A stretch of 64,000 nucleotides of DNA from Segniliparus rotundus DSM 44985 (GTDB taxonomy: Bacteria > Actinomycetota > Actinomycetes > Mycobacteriales > Mycobacteriaceae), in NCBI RefSeq assembly GCF_000092825.1, contig NC_014168.1:421946-485945 (forward strand). The letters run 5' to 3'. Under the pieces are notes generated by a model. The model saw only the letters and a list, made by a program, of their open reading frames with translations, had not been told where the DNA came from and did not search any database. Position 1 is the stretch's first letter. Each line of letters opens with the position of its first letter. Both the position numbers and the translations under genes were made by a program. Shown here in pieces: positions 1-8,937 of this stretch.

Positions 1-1327
1 ACCCGACCTCTGCTGGTTCCGCCGCGATCTGCGCCTCGCCGACCAGCCGATGCTGCTGGAAGTCGCCAAAGAGGCGGTGGGGCTGTTCGTCCTCGACCCC
101 CGTTTGACGCGAGGCAGCGGACAAGCCCGGCTCGACTACCTGTTCAGCGCCCTCGCCGCGTTGGACGAAACGCTCGGCGGCAGGCTGGTCGTCGCCGAGG
201 GGGATCCTGCGCGCGTCGTGCCGGACGTCGCGCGCGAGCTCAACGTCGGAGCTGTTCGCTGCACCGAGGACTTCGCGCCGTACGGCCGCGCGCGGGACGC
301 GGCGGTGGCCGCTGCGCTCAAGGCGCAAGGCCGCGAGCTGCGCCCGGCGGGCTCACCGTACGCGATCAGCCCTGGCCGGGTCCGCAACGGCTCCGGCAAC
401 CCCTATCGGGTGTTCACCCCGTTCCGGCGGGCTTGGTCCGCGCATGGTTGGCCTCGGCCCGCCCAAACGGGCGCCGACTCCACGCGCTGGCTCGCCGCCG
501 AGGTCTCGTGCCAGACGGAGCTTCCCTCGCCCCGGTTGGTCCGCGAGGCGGGTGAGCAGGCGGCGGCGGCACGCTGGACGGCGTTCCTCGAAGGAGCCCT
601 GGCAGGGTACGCGCAGAACCGGGACTTCCCCGCCGTGGACGGCACGAGCAGGCTGTCCGCCCACCTGAAATTCGGCGCCCTGCACCCCCGCACGCTTTTG
701 CGGGATATCGCAGCCGCGGACGCGGACGACACGGACAAAGACGTGTTCGTCACCGAGCTCGCGTGGCGCGACTTCTACGCCGATGTGCTCTCGCATCATC
801 CGCGCACCGCCTGGCACAATGTGGACCGGCGCTTCGACAGGTTCGCGTGGAGCGATTCGCAAGAGCATTTCGCCGCCTGGCAACGCGGCGAGACCGGGTA
901 CCCGATCGTGGACGCGGGGATGCGGCAGTTGGCCGCCGAGGGCTGGATGCACAACCGGGTGCGGATGATCACCGCCTCATTCCTCACCAAAGACCTGCAT
1001 CTGCCCTGGCAATGGGGCGCGCGCCATTTCATACGGCTTCTTGTGGACGGGGACCTCGCCTCCAACAGCCACGGCTGGCAGTGGACGGCGGGCACCGGCA
1101 CGGACGCCGCCCCGTATTTCCGGGTGTTCAACCCGACTGCGCAAGGCAAGAAGTTCGACCCCGGCGGGGAATACATCCAACGCTGGGTTCCGCAGTTGCG
1201 CGACATGCCGGGGCCCAAGGCCCACGAGCCGAACCCGAGGCCGGCGGGCTACCCGCCGCCCATCGTGGACCACGCGCAGGAGCGCGCCGAAGCGTTGCTG
1301 CGCTATGAGGCCGTCAAAGGACGCTGA
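1..1327 (+). CDS. phr: Deoxyribodipyrimidine photolyase, 5' end outside window
   Basis: Light-driven repair of UV pyrimidine dimers by a FAD-dependent cryptochrome/photolyase family enzyme. The reading frame is already open at base 2 and gives the typical family N-terminus (CWFRRDLRLADQP), so only a few codons are missing. The N-terminal antenna-binding alpha/beta domain covers roughly the first 130 residues. The helical FAD domain follows with ELAWRDFY, GYPIVDAGMRQL, MHNRVRMITASFL, DGDLASNSHGWQW and RVFNPTAQGKKFDP, which are the hallmark FAD and DNA-lesion contacts. It ends with TGA just ahead of the convergent tspO gene (6-base gap). Family assignment is firm; CPD rather than (6-4) specificity is inferred from the class I-like motifs. 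Confidence 0.93.
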   Translation, partial: PDLCWFRRDLRLADQPMLLEVAKEAVGLFVLDPRLTRGSGQARLDYLFSALAALDETLGGRLVVAEGDPARVVPDVARELNVGAVRCTEDFAPYGRARDAAVAAALKAQGRELRPAGSPYAISPGRVRNGSGNPYRVFTPFRRAWSAHGWPRPAQTGADSTRWLAAEVSCQTELPSPRLVREAGEQAAAARWTAFLEGALAGYAQNRDFPAVDGTSRLSAHLKFGALHPRTLLRDIAAADADDTDKDVFVTELAWRDFYADVLSHHPRTAWHNVDRRFDRFAWSDSQEHFAAWQRGETGYPIVDAGMRQLAAEGWMHNRVRMITASFLTKDLHLPWQWGARHFIRLLVDGDLASNSHGWQWTAGTGTDAAPYFRVFNPTAQGKKFDPGGEYIQRWVPQLRDMPGPKAHEPNPRPAGYPPPIVDHAQERAEALLRYEAVKGR

Positions 1328-1333
1328 CGCCGC

Positions 1334-1825
1334 TCACTTGTTGAGCCGCCAGGCGGACCAGTTGAGCGCGGTCGCGAACGTGGCCCAGGCGAGATAGGGG
1401 ACCAGAAGGGCCGCGGCAAGCGGGCTGCGCCGCGCGAAAAGGCGAACGGTGGCGACGATGGCTCCCCACAGCAGCACGATGTCGACGAAGGCTGCTCCGC
1501 GTTTGCCCAGACCGAAGAACAACGGCGACCATATGGCGTTGAGCCCGAGCTGCACCGCGTAGGCGCGCAACGCGGGGCGAGCCCCCTCGCGCGGCTCTTC
1601 GCGCCACACAAGCCACGCCGCGACCGTCATCATCGTGTACAGCGCTGTCCACACCGGGCCGAACACCCAGCCCGGCGGAGCCCAGGGAGGCTGGCGCAGT
1701 TTGGCGTAGTCTTCCCGCGCGCGGACCGAGGCCGCTGATCCAAGCCCGGCGACCGCCGTCGTGGCCAGCGCCGAAGCTGTCAGCGCGAGCAAATCCTGTC
1801 GTTTGTCGCTGGACGCGTTGTTCAT
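1334..1825 (-). CDS. tspO: TspO/MBR family membrane protein
   Basis: A 163-residue integral membrane protein with about five hydrophobic segments. The TspO signature is clear: LRQPPWAPPGWVFGPVWTALY near residues 45-65, then LGLNAIWSPLFF and a C-terminal WATFATALNWSAWRLN. TspO proteins bind porphyrins and cholesterol-like ligands and are linked to stress responses and tetrapyrrole handling. Length matches the usual 150-170 residues. The ATG at 1825 (MNNASSDKR) is the only reasonable start. The gene lies 17 bases after mutY on the same strand, so they are probably co-transcribed; it converges on the photolyase gene. Confidence 0.9.
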   Translation of the reverse strand: MNNASSDKRQDLLALTASALATTAVAGLGSAASVRAREDYAKLRQPPWAPPGWVFGPVWTALYTMMTVAAWLVWREEPREGARPALRAYAVQLGLNAIWSPLFFGLGKRGAAFVDIVLLWGAIVATVRLFARRSPLAAALLVPYLAWATFATALNWSAWRLNK

Positions 1826-1842
1826 GAGCAGAGTGTACGGGG

Positions 1843-2790
1843 TCACTCTGCTGCGTTGGCTCGTCCGTCTGCCGCGCCGAGCGCGACGCGGCCCCCGTCG
1901 GCGACGTGGACGAGCCCGTCCTCCACCAGCGAGCGGAGCGCCCGCTCGCGCTGGACCGGGTTCGCCAGCCACGCCTGATCCAGCTCCGCTTTGCGCAGCG
2001 GCTCGGCGCTGGCGCGCAGCGCGGCGAGCAGGGCGCCTCTCGCTTGCCGGTCGCTGCCCGCGTACCTGGGCGCGCGCCGCGCGGCGGGCTCCGGCGCTGC
2101 GGGCTTGCCCGCGCGCGCCCATCGGCACGGGTGGACAGGACAGGCGGCGCAGTTCGGGGCGTGCGGCAGGCACACGGTTTGGCCGAGCTCCATGAGCGCG
2201 GCGGACAGCGCGCTCGCCGCCGCCGGGTCCTGCGGCAGCAGGGCGAGCGTGTCCGGCAGGTCTTGTGCCCGCGCGGGGCCGTCGGCCTCGCCGCGGCGGA
2301 CACGGCACAGCACCCGACGAACGTTCACATCGACGACCGGCGCGCGTTGTCCGAACGCGAACGCGAGCACCGCTCGTGCCGTGTAGGCCCCGACTCCGGG
2401 CAGCGCGAGGAGCGCGTCGAGCTCATCGGGCACCTCGCCGTCGTGCTCAGCCACGATCACGCGGGAGGCTTCATGCAGCCGCGCCGCCCGCCTCGGGTAG
2501 CCGAGCCTGCCCCATGCCCGGAGCGCTTCGGCGAGCGGCTGGGCTGCGAGCGCCGCAGGAGAGGGCCATCGGCAGACCCACTCCTCCCAGATCGGGCGCA
2601 CCCGGTCCACCTGGGTCTGTTGCAGCATGATTTCGCTGAGCAACACACCCCACGGGGTGACTCCCGGTTCCCGCCAGGGCAGTGCTCTCGCGTGCTCTCC
2701 GAACCATCGGATCAGCGCCTGCGCCGCCTGCGGCCACCGGCCCCCGTCGGAGAATTCGAATCCGCTTGGGTGTGCCGCGCTGGAAATCAT
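1843..2790 (-). CDS. mutY: A/G-specific adenine DNA glycosylase MutY
   Basis: Removes adenine mispaired with 8-oxoguanine. From the ATG at 2790 the protein is 315 residues. It has LPWREPGVTPWGVLLSEIMLQQTQV with the catalytic Glu, the helix-hairpin-helix LLALPGVGAYTARAVLAFAF, the VDVNVRRVLCR segment, and the Fe-S cluster motif C-x6-C-x2-C-x5-C (VCLPHAPNCAACPVHPC). The short C-terminus resembles mycobacterial MutY. The frame stays open upstream to 3123, but this extra part is antisense to the neighbouring gene. The chosen start shares the palindrome CATG with the start of the divergent gene. tspO follows at 17 bases. Confidence 0.93.
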   Translation of the reverse strand: MISSAAHPSGFEFSDGGRWPQAAQALIRWFGEHARALPWREPGVTPWGVLLSEIMLQQTQVDRVRPIWEEWVCRWPSPAALAAQPLAEALRAWGRLGYPRRAARLHEASRVIVAEHDGEVPDELDALLALPGVGAYTARAVLAFAFGQRAPVVDVNVRRVLCRVRRGEADGPARAQDLPDTLALLPQDPAAASALSAALMELGQTVCLPHAPNCAACPVHPCRWARAGKPAAPEPAARRAPRYAGSDRQARGALLAALRASAEPLRKAELDQAWLANPVQRERALRSLVEDGLVHVADGGRVALGAADGRANAAE

Positions 2791-3475
2791 GTCGTCACCG
2801 AGTAGTGTCGGTTCCGTGGCTGCAGCGTCTCGAAATAAATCCCTGCCACCGGAGGTGTACGTGCGGCGGCGGTCGTTGGCTTTGGGGGTCGGCGCGATCA
2901 TCCTGGTTGCCATTATCGCCGCTGTCTTTGTTTTCGCGCGCCAAGGGGGCGCGAAACCGCCGGTCCGCTCGACGGCCCTGCCGTCCGCCAACGCTTCGTC
3001 TTCGCAATCCGAACCGCCTGCCGCGTCCTCGGCGGACGCTCCGCCTCCGCCGTCGCCGACCCTCGCCCAAGCGGGCCAGTTGTGCTCGGACGATGTGCTG
3101 GCCGTGGTCGTCTCCGCGGACAAGGCGACCTATAACGTCGGCGAGCAGCCGAAGTTCAAGGGCGTGGTCACCAATGGCTCCGCCCTTCCCTGCCAACGGG
3201 ATGTCGGGGACGGCATGCAAGCGTTCATCGTCTCCACGCTCGACGGTTCGGATCGGGTGTGGTCGAGCCAGGACTGCGCTCCGACGAACGGCCAGAGCTT
3301 GCAGATGCTCAAACCTGGCCAGCAGGTCGCTTTCCAGGCCACATGGACCGGCAAGACCTCGTCGCCCGGCTGCCAAGAGGAGCGGGTCGACATCCAGCCG
3401 GGCTATTACCGGGTCGTGGCGCAGCTTGGGCAGAAAGTCTCCGCGCCGGCCACGTTCAACGTCGTCGCCCCGTAA
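2789..3475 (+). CDS. Conserved actinobacterial membrane-anchored protein (Rv3587c type)
   Basis: A 228-residue protein with a short cytoplasmic start (ends RRR), one hydrophobic segment at about residues 31-50 (LALGVGAIILVAIIAAVFVF), a Pro/Ser/Ala-rich linker to about residue 90, then a compact extracellular domain with four Cys, likely two disulfides. This layout and its place between mutY and radA match M. tuberculosis Rv3587c, whose function is unknown. The ATG at 2789 overlaps the mutY start on the other strand; GTG at 2816 would avoid the overlap. It converges on radA with only 27 bases between the stops, the place where disA and its neighbours stand in mycobacteria. Confidence 0.75.
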   Translation: MSSPSSVGSVAAASRNKSLPPEVYVRRRSLALGVGAIILVAIIAAVFVFARQGGAKPPVRSTALPSANASSSQSEPPAASSADAPPPPSPTLAQAGQLCSDDVLAVVVSADKATYNVGEQPKFKGVVTNGSALPCQRDVGDGMQAFIVSTLDGSDRVWSSQDCAPTNGQSLQMLKPGQQVAFQATWTGKTSSPGCQEERVDIQPGYYRVVAQLGQKVSAPATFNVVAP

Positions 3476-3502
3476 AGCCGCTCCAGGCCGCTGCGGGCAG
3501 TG

Positions 3503-4918
3503 TTAGACCGCTGCGGACAAGGGCTCGCCTCGGGTTTGTTCGGCTATGGCGTTTTTCGCAGGCGAAGCCTCTTTCCTGCCGCGCAGCTGGGCGAGCGCCA
3601 TCGCGGTGGTCGACACGGTCATGAGCGTCAGGCCTGTGGCTGATTTCTGGTCTCGACCGAGTTCGCCGCCGGCCGGGACGATGGCGCTTTTCCTTCCGAG
3701 CCGCGCGGCTTCGGCGAGGCGTTGCTCCGTCGCGGTCACCGGGACCGCCTCGCCGGTGAGCGCGACCTCGCCGAAGACGACGAGGCCCAAGGGCAGCGCC
3801 TCGCCGACGGCGGCCCCCGCGATCGCGAGCGCGATCGCGAGGTCGGCGCTCGGCTCGTGCATGGACATCCCGCCCACGGTCGAGAGGTACACGTCCTTCT
3901 CCCTCAGATCCAGGCCGCACCGCGCGGAGAGCACGCCGACAATTTTCGCCACCCGGTCCGAGCGCAGGCCGCTCACCACGGTCTTCCCGCCGCGGGAGGA
4001 CGGGGCCACCAGCGCCTGGACTTCTCCGAGCAAGGGGCGTCGGCCATGCATCACCACGGTCGCCACCGAACCGGCGACGGGGTGCTCGCGTCGTCCGATC
4101 AGGAACGAGCCGGGGTCGGCGACCCCCGAGATCCCGTGCTCGTTCTGCTCGAAGCAGCCCACCTCGTCGCTCGGGCCGAACCGGTTCTTCACCCCGCGCA
4201 ACAGGCGCAGCCGGGAATGCTGTTCGCCCGCGAACGTCAACACCACGTCCACGAGGTGCTCCAGGAAGCGGGGTCCCGCGATCTCGCCCTCTTTGGTGAC
4301 GTGGCCGATGAGCACGACCGATATGTCGAGGGCTTTGGCGAGCGCGCTGAACCGGCGAACGGCCTCTTGGATTTGGCTGATCGCGCCGGGGGCCTCGCCC
4401 GCGCAGCGGAGCATCTGCACCGAATCCACCACCACCAGCTCGGGTGTGTGCTCGACACAGCTCGCCAAGATCGCTTCCAACTGGGTTTCGGCTGTGAACA
4501 GGACTTTCTCATGCACGGCCCCGATGCGTTCGGCGCGAGCCCTGGCTTGCGCAGGGGATTCCTCCCCGGAGACGTACAGGCAGCGGCGCCCGGCGAGCGC
4601 CCATTGTTTCGCGGTCTCGAGCAGGAGCGTGGACTTGCCCACTCCCGGCTCGCCCGCCAAAAGCACCACCGAGCCCGCGACGAGCCCTTTGCCGAGCACC
4701 CGGTCGAATTCGCGGACGCCGGTGGGCCGCGTCAACGCCTCCGAGCCGAGTATCTGCGTCATCGGCTCCACGGACGCCGCGCGCCCCTCGGCGGTTTCGC
4801 AGATCGGCACCAGGCTCGCCCATGCGCCGCAGCGAGGGCATCGGCCAAGCCATTTCACCTGGATGGAGCCGCATTCGCCGCAACGGTGCCGGCTTTCTTG
4901 CGCGCTTGTTCTCGCCAT
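3503..4918 (-). CDS. radA: DNA repair protein RadA
   Basis: RecA-like helicase that promotes branch migration in recombinational repair. It begins with a C4 zinc finger (HRCGECGSIQVKWLGRCPRC). It then carries Walker A GEPGVGKSTLL, a Walker B region (LVVVDSVQML), the RadA-specific KNRFG motif (VKNRFGPSDEVG), and a Lon-like C-terminal domain (VGGMSMHEPSADLAIALA). From the ATG at 4918 it is 471 residues; a TTG at 4948 would add ten residues but has a poorer context, while the ATG is preceded by a GGGG stretch. It follows the lpqE-like lipoprotein gene on the same strand. In M. tuberculosis radA is followed by disA; here it is not. Confidence 0.95.
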   Translation of the reverse strand: MARTSAQESRHRCGECGSIQVKWLGRCPRCGAWASLVPICETAEGRAASVEPMTQILGSEALTRPTGVREFDRVLGKGLVAGSVVLLAGEPGVGKSTLLLETAKQWALAGRRCLYVSGEESPAQARARAERIGAVHEKVLFTAETQLEAILASCVEHTPELVVVDSVQMLRCAGEAPGAISQIQEAVRRFSALAKALDISVVLIGHVTKEGEIAGPRFLEHLVDVVLTFAGEQHSRLRLLRGVKNRFGPSDEVGCFEQNEHGISGVADPGSFLIGRREHPVAGSVATVVMHGRRPLLGEVQALVAPSSRGGKTVVSGLRSDRVAKIVGVLSARCGLDLREKDVYLSTVGGMSMHEPSADLAIALAIAGAAVGEALPLGLVVFGEVALTGEAVPVTATEQRLAEAARLGRKSAIVPAGGELGRDQKSATGLTLMTVSTTAMALAQLRGRKEASPAKNAIAEQTRGEPLSAAV

Positions 4919-4988
4919 GCCCCACAGTGTCGCAGCAGGGTCTGACAAGAACGGGGGCCGGCGAAGCTCGCCCGCCCCCGCCGAGGCG

Positions 4989-5561
4989 TCAGTCCTTCTT
5001 GGCGGGGCTTTCGCCCTTGCCGATAATCGGCACCGGGCCCTGGAAGCTCGTCCGCTTCTCCTGCGGGAAGTCCGGGTCGTGCGACGGCGGCGCGACGACG
5101 TTGAATTCGATCTTCACGGAAAGCCCCGGAGCCAGTTGCTCGCCCGCCATGTCCAACGAGGGGCTCGGGGCGAAGTCAGCCCGCGCGATGCCCGAGGCGT
5201 CGGCCGGGACTGGCCCGACCTGCAGGCGGCCCTGGGCTGGGATGTCTTTGTTGGCCAGCGCGGAGAGGTTCTGCCGCTTGCCGGAGGGGTACACGACGGT
5301 GACCGAGCTCAGGCGCACCAGGCGGATCGAGGGGTTGACGGCGACGAAGGACAAGGAGCCCTCCTGCCCGGAAACGGCGATGTACGCGTTGCGCACGCCG
5401 ACCCCGTCCAGGTCGGAGTTGATCGACGTGCCGTCGATGGCGGCCAGCTGCGAACCGGTCTGGGTGTTCCAGCCCGCCGAGCAGGAGCAGAGCGCAGCGG
5501 CGGCGGCCAGCCCTGCCACGAGCGCCAGCAGTGGACGTCGCTGGTTGGTGGTGACTGCCAT
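4989..5561 (-). CDS. lpqE: LpqE-type lipoprotein
   Basis: A 190-residue exported protein. It starts MAVTTNQRRP, then has a hydrophobic signal segment ending in a lipobox-like LCSC (lipidated Cys near residue 27). The mature part is a copper-chaperone-like beta-rich domain typical of LpqE/DUF461-type proteins (AYIAVSGQEG, VTVVYPSGKRQNL) with a polar C-terminus. The position, divergent from carD and upstream of radA, is exactly that of lpqE in M. tuberculosis. The substrate is unknown. The ATG at 5561 is preceded by GGAGGACAG, a good ribosome site. Confidence 0.8.
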   Translation of the reverse strand: MAVTTNQRRPLLALVAGLAAAAALCSCSAGWNTQTGSQLAAIDGTSINSDLDGVGVRNAYIAVSGQEGSLSFVAVNPSIRLVRLSSVTVVYPSGKRQNLSALANKDIPAQGRLQVGPVPADASGIARADFAPSPSLDMAGEQLAPGLSVKIEFNVVAPPSHDPDFPQEKRTSFQGPVPIIGKGESPAKKD

Positions 5562-5790
5562 CGTCTGTCCTCCGGTTGGTTCGGGATTGCCTGATCGACT
5601 TTGCGGATTACTGTAACCGGTGCTCGCGTGGAAGGTCGGAGGAGGTCGTCCCCGGCCCGCCGCCCGCCCGGCTGGCGCTCGAGGGTATCCTGGGAAATGG
5701 GTATGACATGAATCACGGATCGTATCGGCGCAGTTCTGCGCGGCCCTTCAGGGGGCGCGGAGCCGGGGACGGGCGGACTTCGGCCGCTGG

Positions 5791-5796
5791 TAAGAT
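5791..5796 (+). promoter_or_regulatory. Putative -10 element of carD
   Basis: TAAGAT lies 28 bases before the carD ATG in an otherwise GC-rich intergenic stretch between divergent lpqE and carD. No convincing -35 hexamer is visible. This is a motif-level suggestion only. Confidence 0.35.
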
Positions 5797-5823
5797 CGAT
5801 GGAGTGAAAGGTGAGCGTCGCGT

Positions 5824-6312
5824 ATGAACTTCAAAATTGGGGACACCGTCGTCTATCCGCACCACGGAGCCGCGCTTGTCGAGGCTATCGAGGTCAGAAC
5901 CATCAAAGGGGTGGAAAAGGAGTACTTGGTGCTCAAAGTCGGCCATGGGGACCTGACCGTCCGCGTGCCCGCTGAGAACGCCGAGTACATCGGCATCCGC
6001 GACGTGGTGAGCGACGAGGGCCTCGACAAGGTCTTCAACGTTCTGCGCGATGTCCACACCGAAGAGCCGACCAACTGGTCCCGCCGATACAAGGCCAACA
6101 TCGAAAAGCTCGCTTCCGGCGACGTGCACAAGGTCGCCGAGGTCGTCCGCGACCTGTGGCGCAGGGAACAGGGCCGGGGCCTGTCCGCGGGCGAGAAGCG
6201 CCTGCTCGCCAAGGCCCGGCAGGTGTTGGTCGGAGAATTGGCGCTGGCGGAGAGCTCGGACGACGCGAAAGCTGAGGGCCTGCTCGACGAGGTGCTCGCC
6301 CAGGCCTCGTAG
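5824..6312 (+). CDS. carD: RNA polymerase-binding transcription factor CarD
   Basis: Essential in mycobacteria. It binds the RNAP beta subunit and stabilises the open complex at rRNA and housekeeping promoters. The 162-residue product has the N-terminal Tudor-like RNAP-interaction domain ([37 protein letters not shown]). The helical DNA-binding domain follows with the conserved Trp ([34 protein letters not shown]). Length and sequence are nearly those of M. tuberculosis CarD. A GGTGAG ribosome site precedes the ATG. The ispDF frame opens 16 bases after the stop, so carD probably heads this run of genes. Confidence 0.97.
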   Translation: MNFKIGDTVVYPHHGAALVEAIEVRTIKGVEKEYLVLKVGHGDLTVRVPAENAEYIGIRDVVSDEGLDKVFNVLRDVHTEEPTNWSRRYKANIEKLASGDVHKVAEVVRDLWRREQGRGLSAGEKRLLAKARQVLVGELALAESSDDAKAEGLLDEVLAQAS

Positions 6313-6328
6313 CTCGTCGGGGCGACTC

Positions 6329-7537
6329 GTGGGAAAAGTGGCCGCGATCATTGTGGCCTCTGGGTCTGGCTCCCGGCTCGGCGCTGTCGACGAGGCAGGC
6401 GAGCCCTGCCCGAAAGCTTTCGTCTTCGTCGGCGGACACAGCATGCTTGCACGGTCGGTTTCCGCCGCGTGGCGCTCCGGGATCGTCGACGAGGTCGTCG
6501 CCGTGGTCCCCGCCGACCGGACCGCGCAGGCCAGGAGCGCCGTGGACCCAAGGACGCGGCTGGTCTCGGGCGGAGCCACCCGCACCGAGTCCGTGCGGGC
6601 AGGACTCAGCCAGATCGCAGCGGCAGACGTGGTGCTCGTGCACGACGCGGCTCGGGCGCTCGCCCCTGCGCAGCTGTTCCGATCCGTCGCCGAAGCCGTC
6701 GTGGCGGGACACGCCGCCGTGGTCCCCGCCGTGGGCGTGGCCGACACGGTGAAAGAAGTGGGCCCGGACGGCTCGGTCGTCCGCACGTTGGACCGCTCGT
6801 GTCTGCGCGGGGCGCAAACACCCCAAGGGTTCGCGGCGGATGTGCTCCGCCAAGCGCATCGGGGGGCCGTCGCGCGAGACGGAGCCTCGGAGCTGGACGA
6901 CGCGGGCTTGGCGGAACTCGCCGGGGCGCGAGTGACGGCGGTCGAGGGCGACCCGCTGGCGTTCAAGATCACCACGCCCGAAGACCTCGTGCTCGCGGAG
7001 GCGTTGGCGCGCACAACGCGCGGAGGCGCCGTGGAGACGCTGCTGCCCAGGGTCGGCAGCGGGGTCGACGTGCATCCCATCGAGCTCGGCCGGCCTTGCT
7101 GGGTGGCGGGCCTGTTGTTCCCCGAATCCGACGGCTGCGCCGGTCACTCCGACGGTGACGTGGCCGCCCATGCGCTGGTCGACGCGGTGCTCTCGGCGGC
7201 AGGCCTGGGCGATTTGGGCACAGTTTTCGGGGTGGACCGGCCGCAGATGCGCGGCGCTTCCGGCGAGCTGCTGCTGACTGAGGCGCGCAAACTGGTCGAA
7301 CAGGCCGGGTTCGTGATCGGCAACGCTGTCGTCCAAGTCGTCGGGAACACCCCCAGGCTCGGCCCCCGCCGGGTCGAGGCGCAAGAGCTGCTCAGCGCGA
7401 TCCTCGGCGCGCCGGTGAGCGTCGCGGCGACCACCACGGACGGGCTCGGCCTCACCGGGCGCGGCGAAGGGCGTGCCGCCGTCGCGAACGCGCTGGTGTA
7501 CCCCGCCAGCCCCAGAAACGCTAAGATCGCCGGGTGA
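6329..7537 (+). CDS. ispDF: Bifunctional IspD-IspF (MEP isoprenoid pathway)
   Basis: One 402-residue open frame covers two enzymes. Residues 1-230 are IspD (CDP-ME synthase): [35 protein letters not shown] and AQTPQGF. Residues 237-400 are IspF (MECDP synthase): [27 protein letters not shown] and [13 protein letters not shown], including the metal-binding Asp/His. In M. tuberculosis these are adjacent separate genes. The fused enzyme skips IspE, as in other natural IspDF fusions. The start is GTG 6329 with GGGG upstream. Inside the linker GGAGG lies five bases before an in-frame GTG at 7031, so free IspF may also be made. The stop overlaps the cysS start by four bases (GTGA). Confidence 0.92.
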   Translation: MGKVAAIIVASGSGSRLGAVDEAGEPCPKAFVFVGGHSMLARSVSAAWRSGIVDEVVAVVPADRTAQARSAVDPRTRLVSGGATRTESVRAGLSQIAAADVVLVHDAARALAPAQLFRSVAEAVVAGHAAVVPAVGVADTVKEVGPDGSVVRTLDRSCLRGAQTPQGFAADVLRQAHRGAVARDGASELDDAGLAELAGARVTAVEGDPLAFKITTPEDLVLAEALARTTRGGAVETLLPRVGSGVDVHPIELGRPCWVAGLLFPESDGCAGHSDGDVAAHALVDAVLSAAGLGDLGTVFGVDRPQMRGASGELLLTEARKLVEQAGFVIGNAVVQVVGNTPRLGPRRVEAQELLSAILGAPVSVAATTTDGLGLTGRGEGRAAVANALVYPASPRNAKIAG

Positions 7538-8937
7538 CCTTGCGCCTGTACGACACCCGCACCCGTGTGGTCCGGGAGTTCGCCCCGCTCAGACCAGGCC
7601 AGGTCTCGGTCTACCTGTGCGGCGCGACCGTGCAAGGAAAACCCCACGTCGGGCATTTGCGCAGCGCCGTGGTGTTCGACGTGCTGCGCAGATGGCTGTT
7701 GGCCAAAGGGTTCGACGTGCTCTTCATCCGCAACGTCACCGACATCGACGACAAGATCCTCGCCAAAGCCGCCGAAGCGGGCCGCCCGTGGTGGGAGTGG
7801 GCGGCCACGCACGAGCGCGAGTTCTCCAACGCGTACAACCGGCTCGGCGTCCTCCCGCCGTCGGCGGAGCCCAGGGCGACCGGGCACATCACCCAGATGA
7901 CAACCTGCATCGAGCGGCTGATCGAACGCGGCCACGCCTACACCGGGGCGGGCGATGTGTATTTCGACGTGCGATCCCTCCCCGAATACGGGAAGTTGTC
8001 GGGACATCAGCCCGACGACGTGCACCAAGGCGAAAGCGCGGGGGCGGGCAAACGCGACCCGCGCGACTTCACCCTGTGGAAGGGCTCCAAGCCCGGCGAG
8101 CCGTGGTGGCCCACCCCGTGGGGTCCGGGGCGCCCCGGCTGGCATTTGGAATGCACCGCCATGGCGACGGCGTACCTGGGCTCGGAGTTCGACATCCACT
8201 GCGGCGGCATGGACCTCGTGTTCCCCCATCACGAGAACGAGCTGGCGCAAGCGCACGGGGCGGGGGACCAGTTCGCGCGGTTCTGGCTGCACAACGGGTG
8301 GCTCTCCCTGGGCGGGGAGAAAATGTCCAAGTCGCTCGGGAACGTGTTGTCCTTGGAAGAACTGCTCACCGCGGTGCGCCCCCAAGAGCTGCGGTACTAC
8401 CTCGGCTGCGCGCATTACCGGTCCACTCAGGAGTTCTCGATCGAAGCAGTTGTCGAAGCCGCTGTGGCCTACCAGCGGCTCGAGTCCTTCGTCCTGCGGG
8501 CTGCGGAGCAGTTCGGCGAGATCCCTGTCGGGCAAGTGGCCGACGAGTTCGCCTCGGCGTTGGACGACGACCTCGCGGTGCCCAAGGCGCTCGCGGAGCT
8601 GCAGCGCCAAGCCAAACAAGGCAACACGGAGCTGGCGGACGCGGATCCGGCCGCCGCGGCCACAGCGGCCTCGGTGCGCGCCATGCTCGCCGTCCTCGGC
8701 TGCGATCCGTTCGACCCAATGTGGGCTTCGGGCCGAGAGCGCGAAGAAAAGGCGGCGTTCCGGGCGGTGGACGTCTTGGTGGAGGCCGAATTGTCCCGTC
8801 GAGAAGCGGCTCGAGCTGGCAAAGACTGGGCGACCGCCGACGATGTGCGGGACCGGTTGCGCAAGGCGGGAATTATCGTGACCGACGGGCCGGACGGCCC
8901 CAAATGGTCGCTTGAGACGAACGGAGGACAGCCCTGA
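7534..8937 (+). CDS. cysS: Cysteinyl-tRNA synthetase
   Basis: Charges tRNA-Cys. The 467-residue product has the class I signatures: HIGH-type [12 protein letters not shown] near residue 38 and KMSKS in [11 protein letters not shown]. Zinc ligands are seen at [13 protein letters not shown] and [13 protein letters not shown]. Its length is almost that of M. tuberculosis CysS1. It starts at a GTG inside the ispDF stop and ends with TGATG overlapping the rlmB start, so the block carD-ispDF-cysS-rlmB appears translationally coupled from ispDF onward. Confidence 0.96.
   Translation: MTLRLYDTRTRVVREFAPLRPGQVSVYLCGATVQGKPHVGHLRSAVVFDVLRRWLLAKGFDVLFIRNVTDIDDKILAKAAEAGRPWWEWAATHEREFSNAYNRLGVLPPSAEPRATGHITQMTTCIERLIERGHAYTGAGDVYFDVRSLPEYGKLSGHQPDDVHQGESAGAGKRDPRDFTLWKGSKPGEPWWPTPWGPGRPGWHLECTAMATAYLGSEFDIHCGGMDLVFPHHENELAQAHGAGDQFARFWLHNGWLSLGGEKMSKSLGNVLSLEELLTAVRPQELRYYLGCAHYRSTQEFSIEAVVEAAVAYQRLESFVLRAAEQFGEIPVGQVADEFASALDDDLAVPKALAELQRQAKQGNTELADADPAAAATAASVRAMLAVLGCDPFDPMWASGREREEKAAFRAVDVLVEAELSRREAARAGKDWATADDVRDRLRKAGIIVTDGPDGPKWSLETNGGQP

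Noticed and set aside
3546..5594. Very long plus-strand frame opposite radA and lpqE
   Set aside because: It is antisense to two well-supported genes, Ser/Arg/Pro-rich and without any domain or ribosome site.
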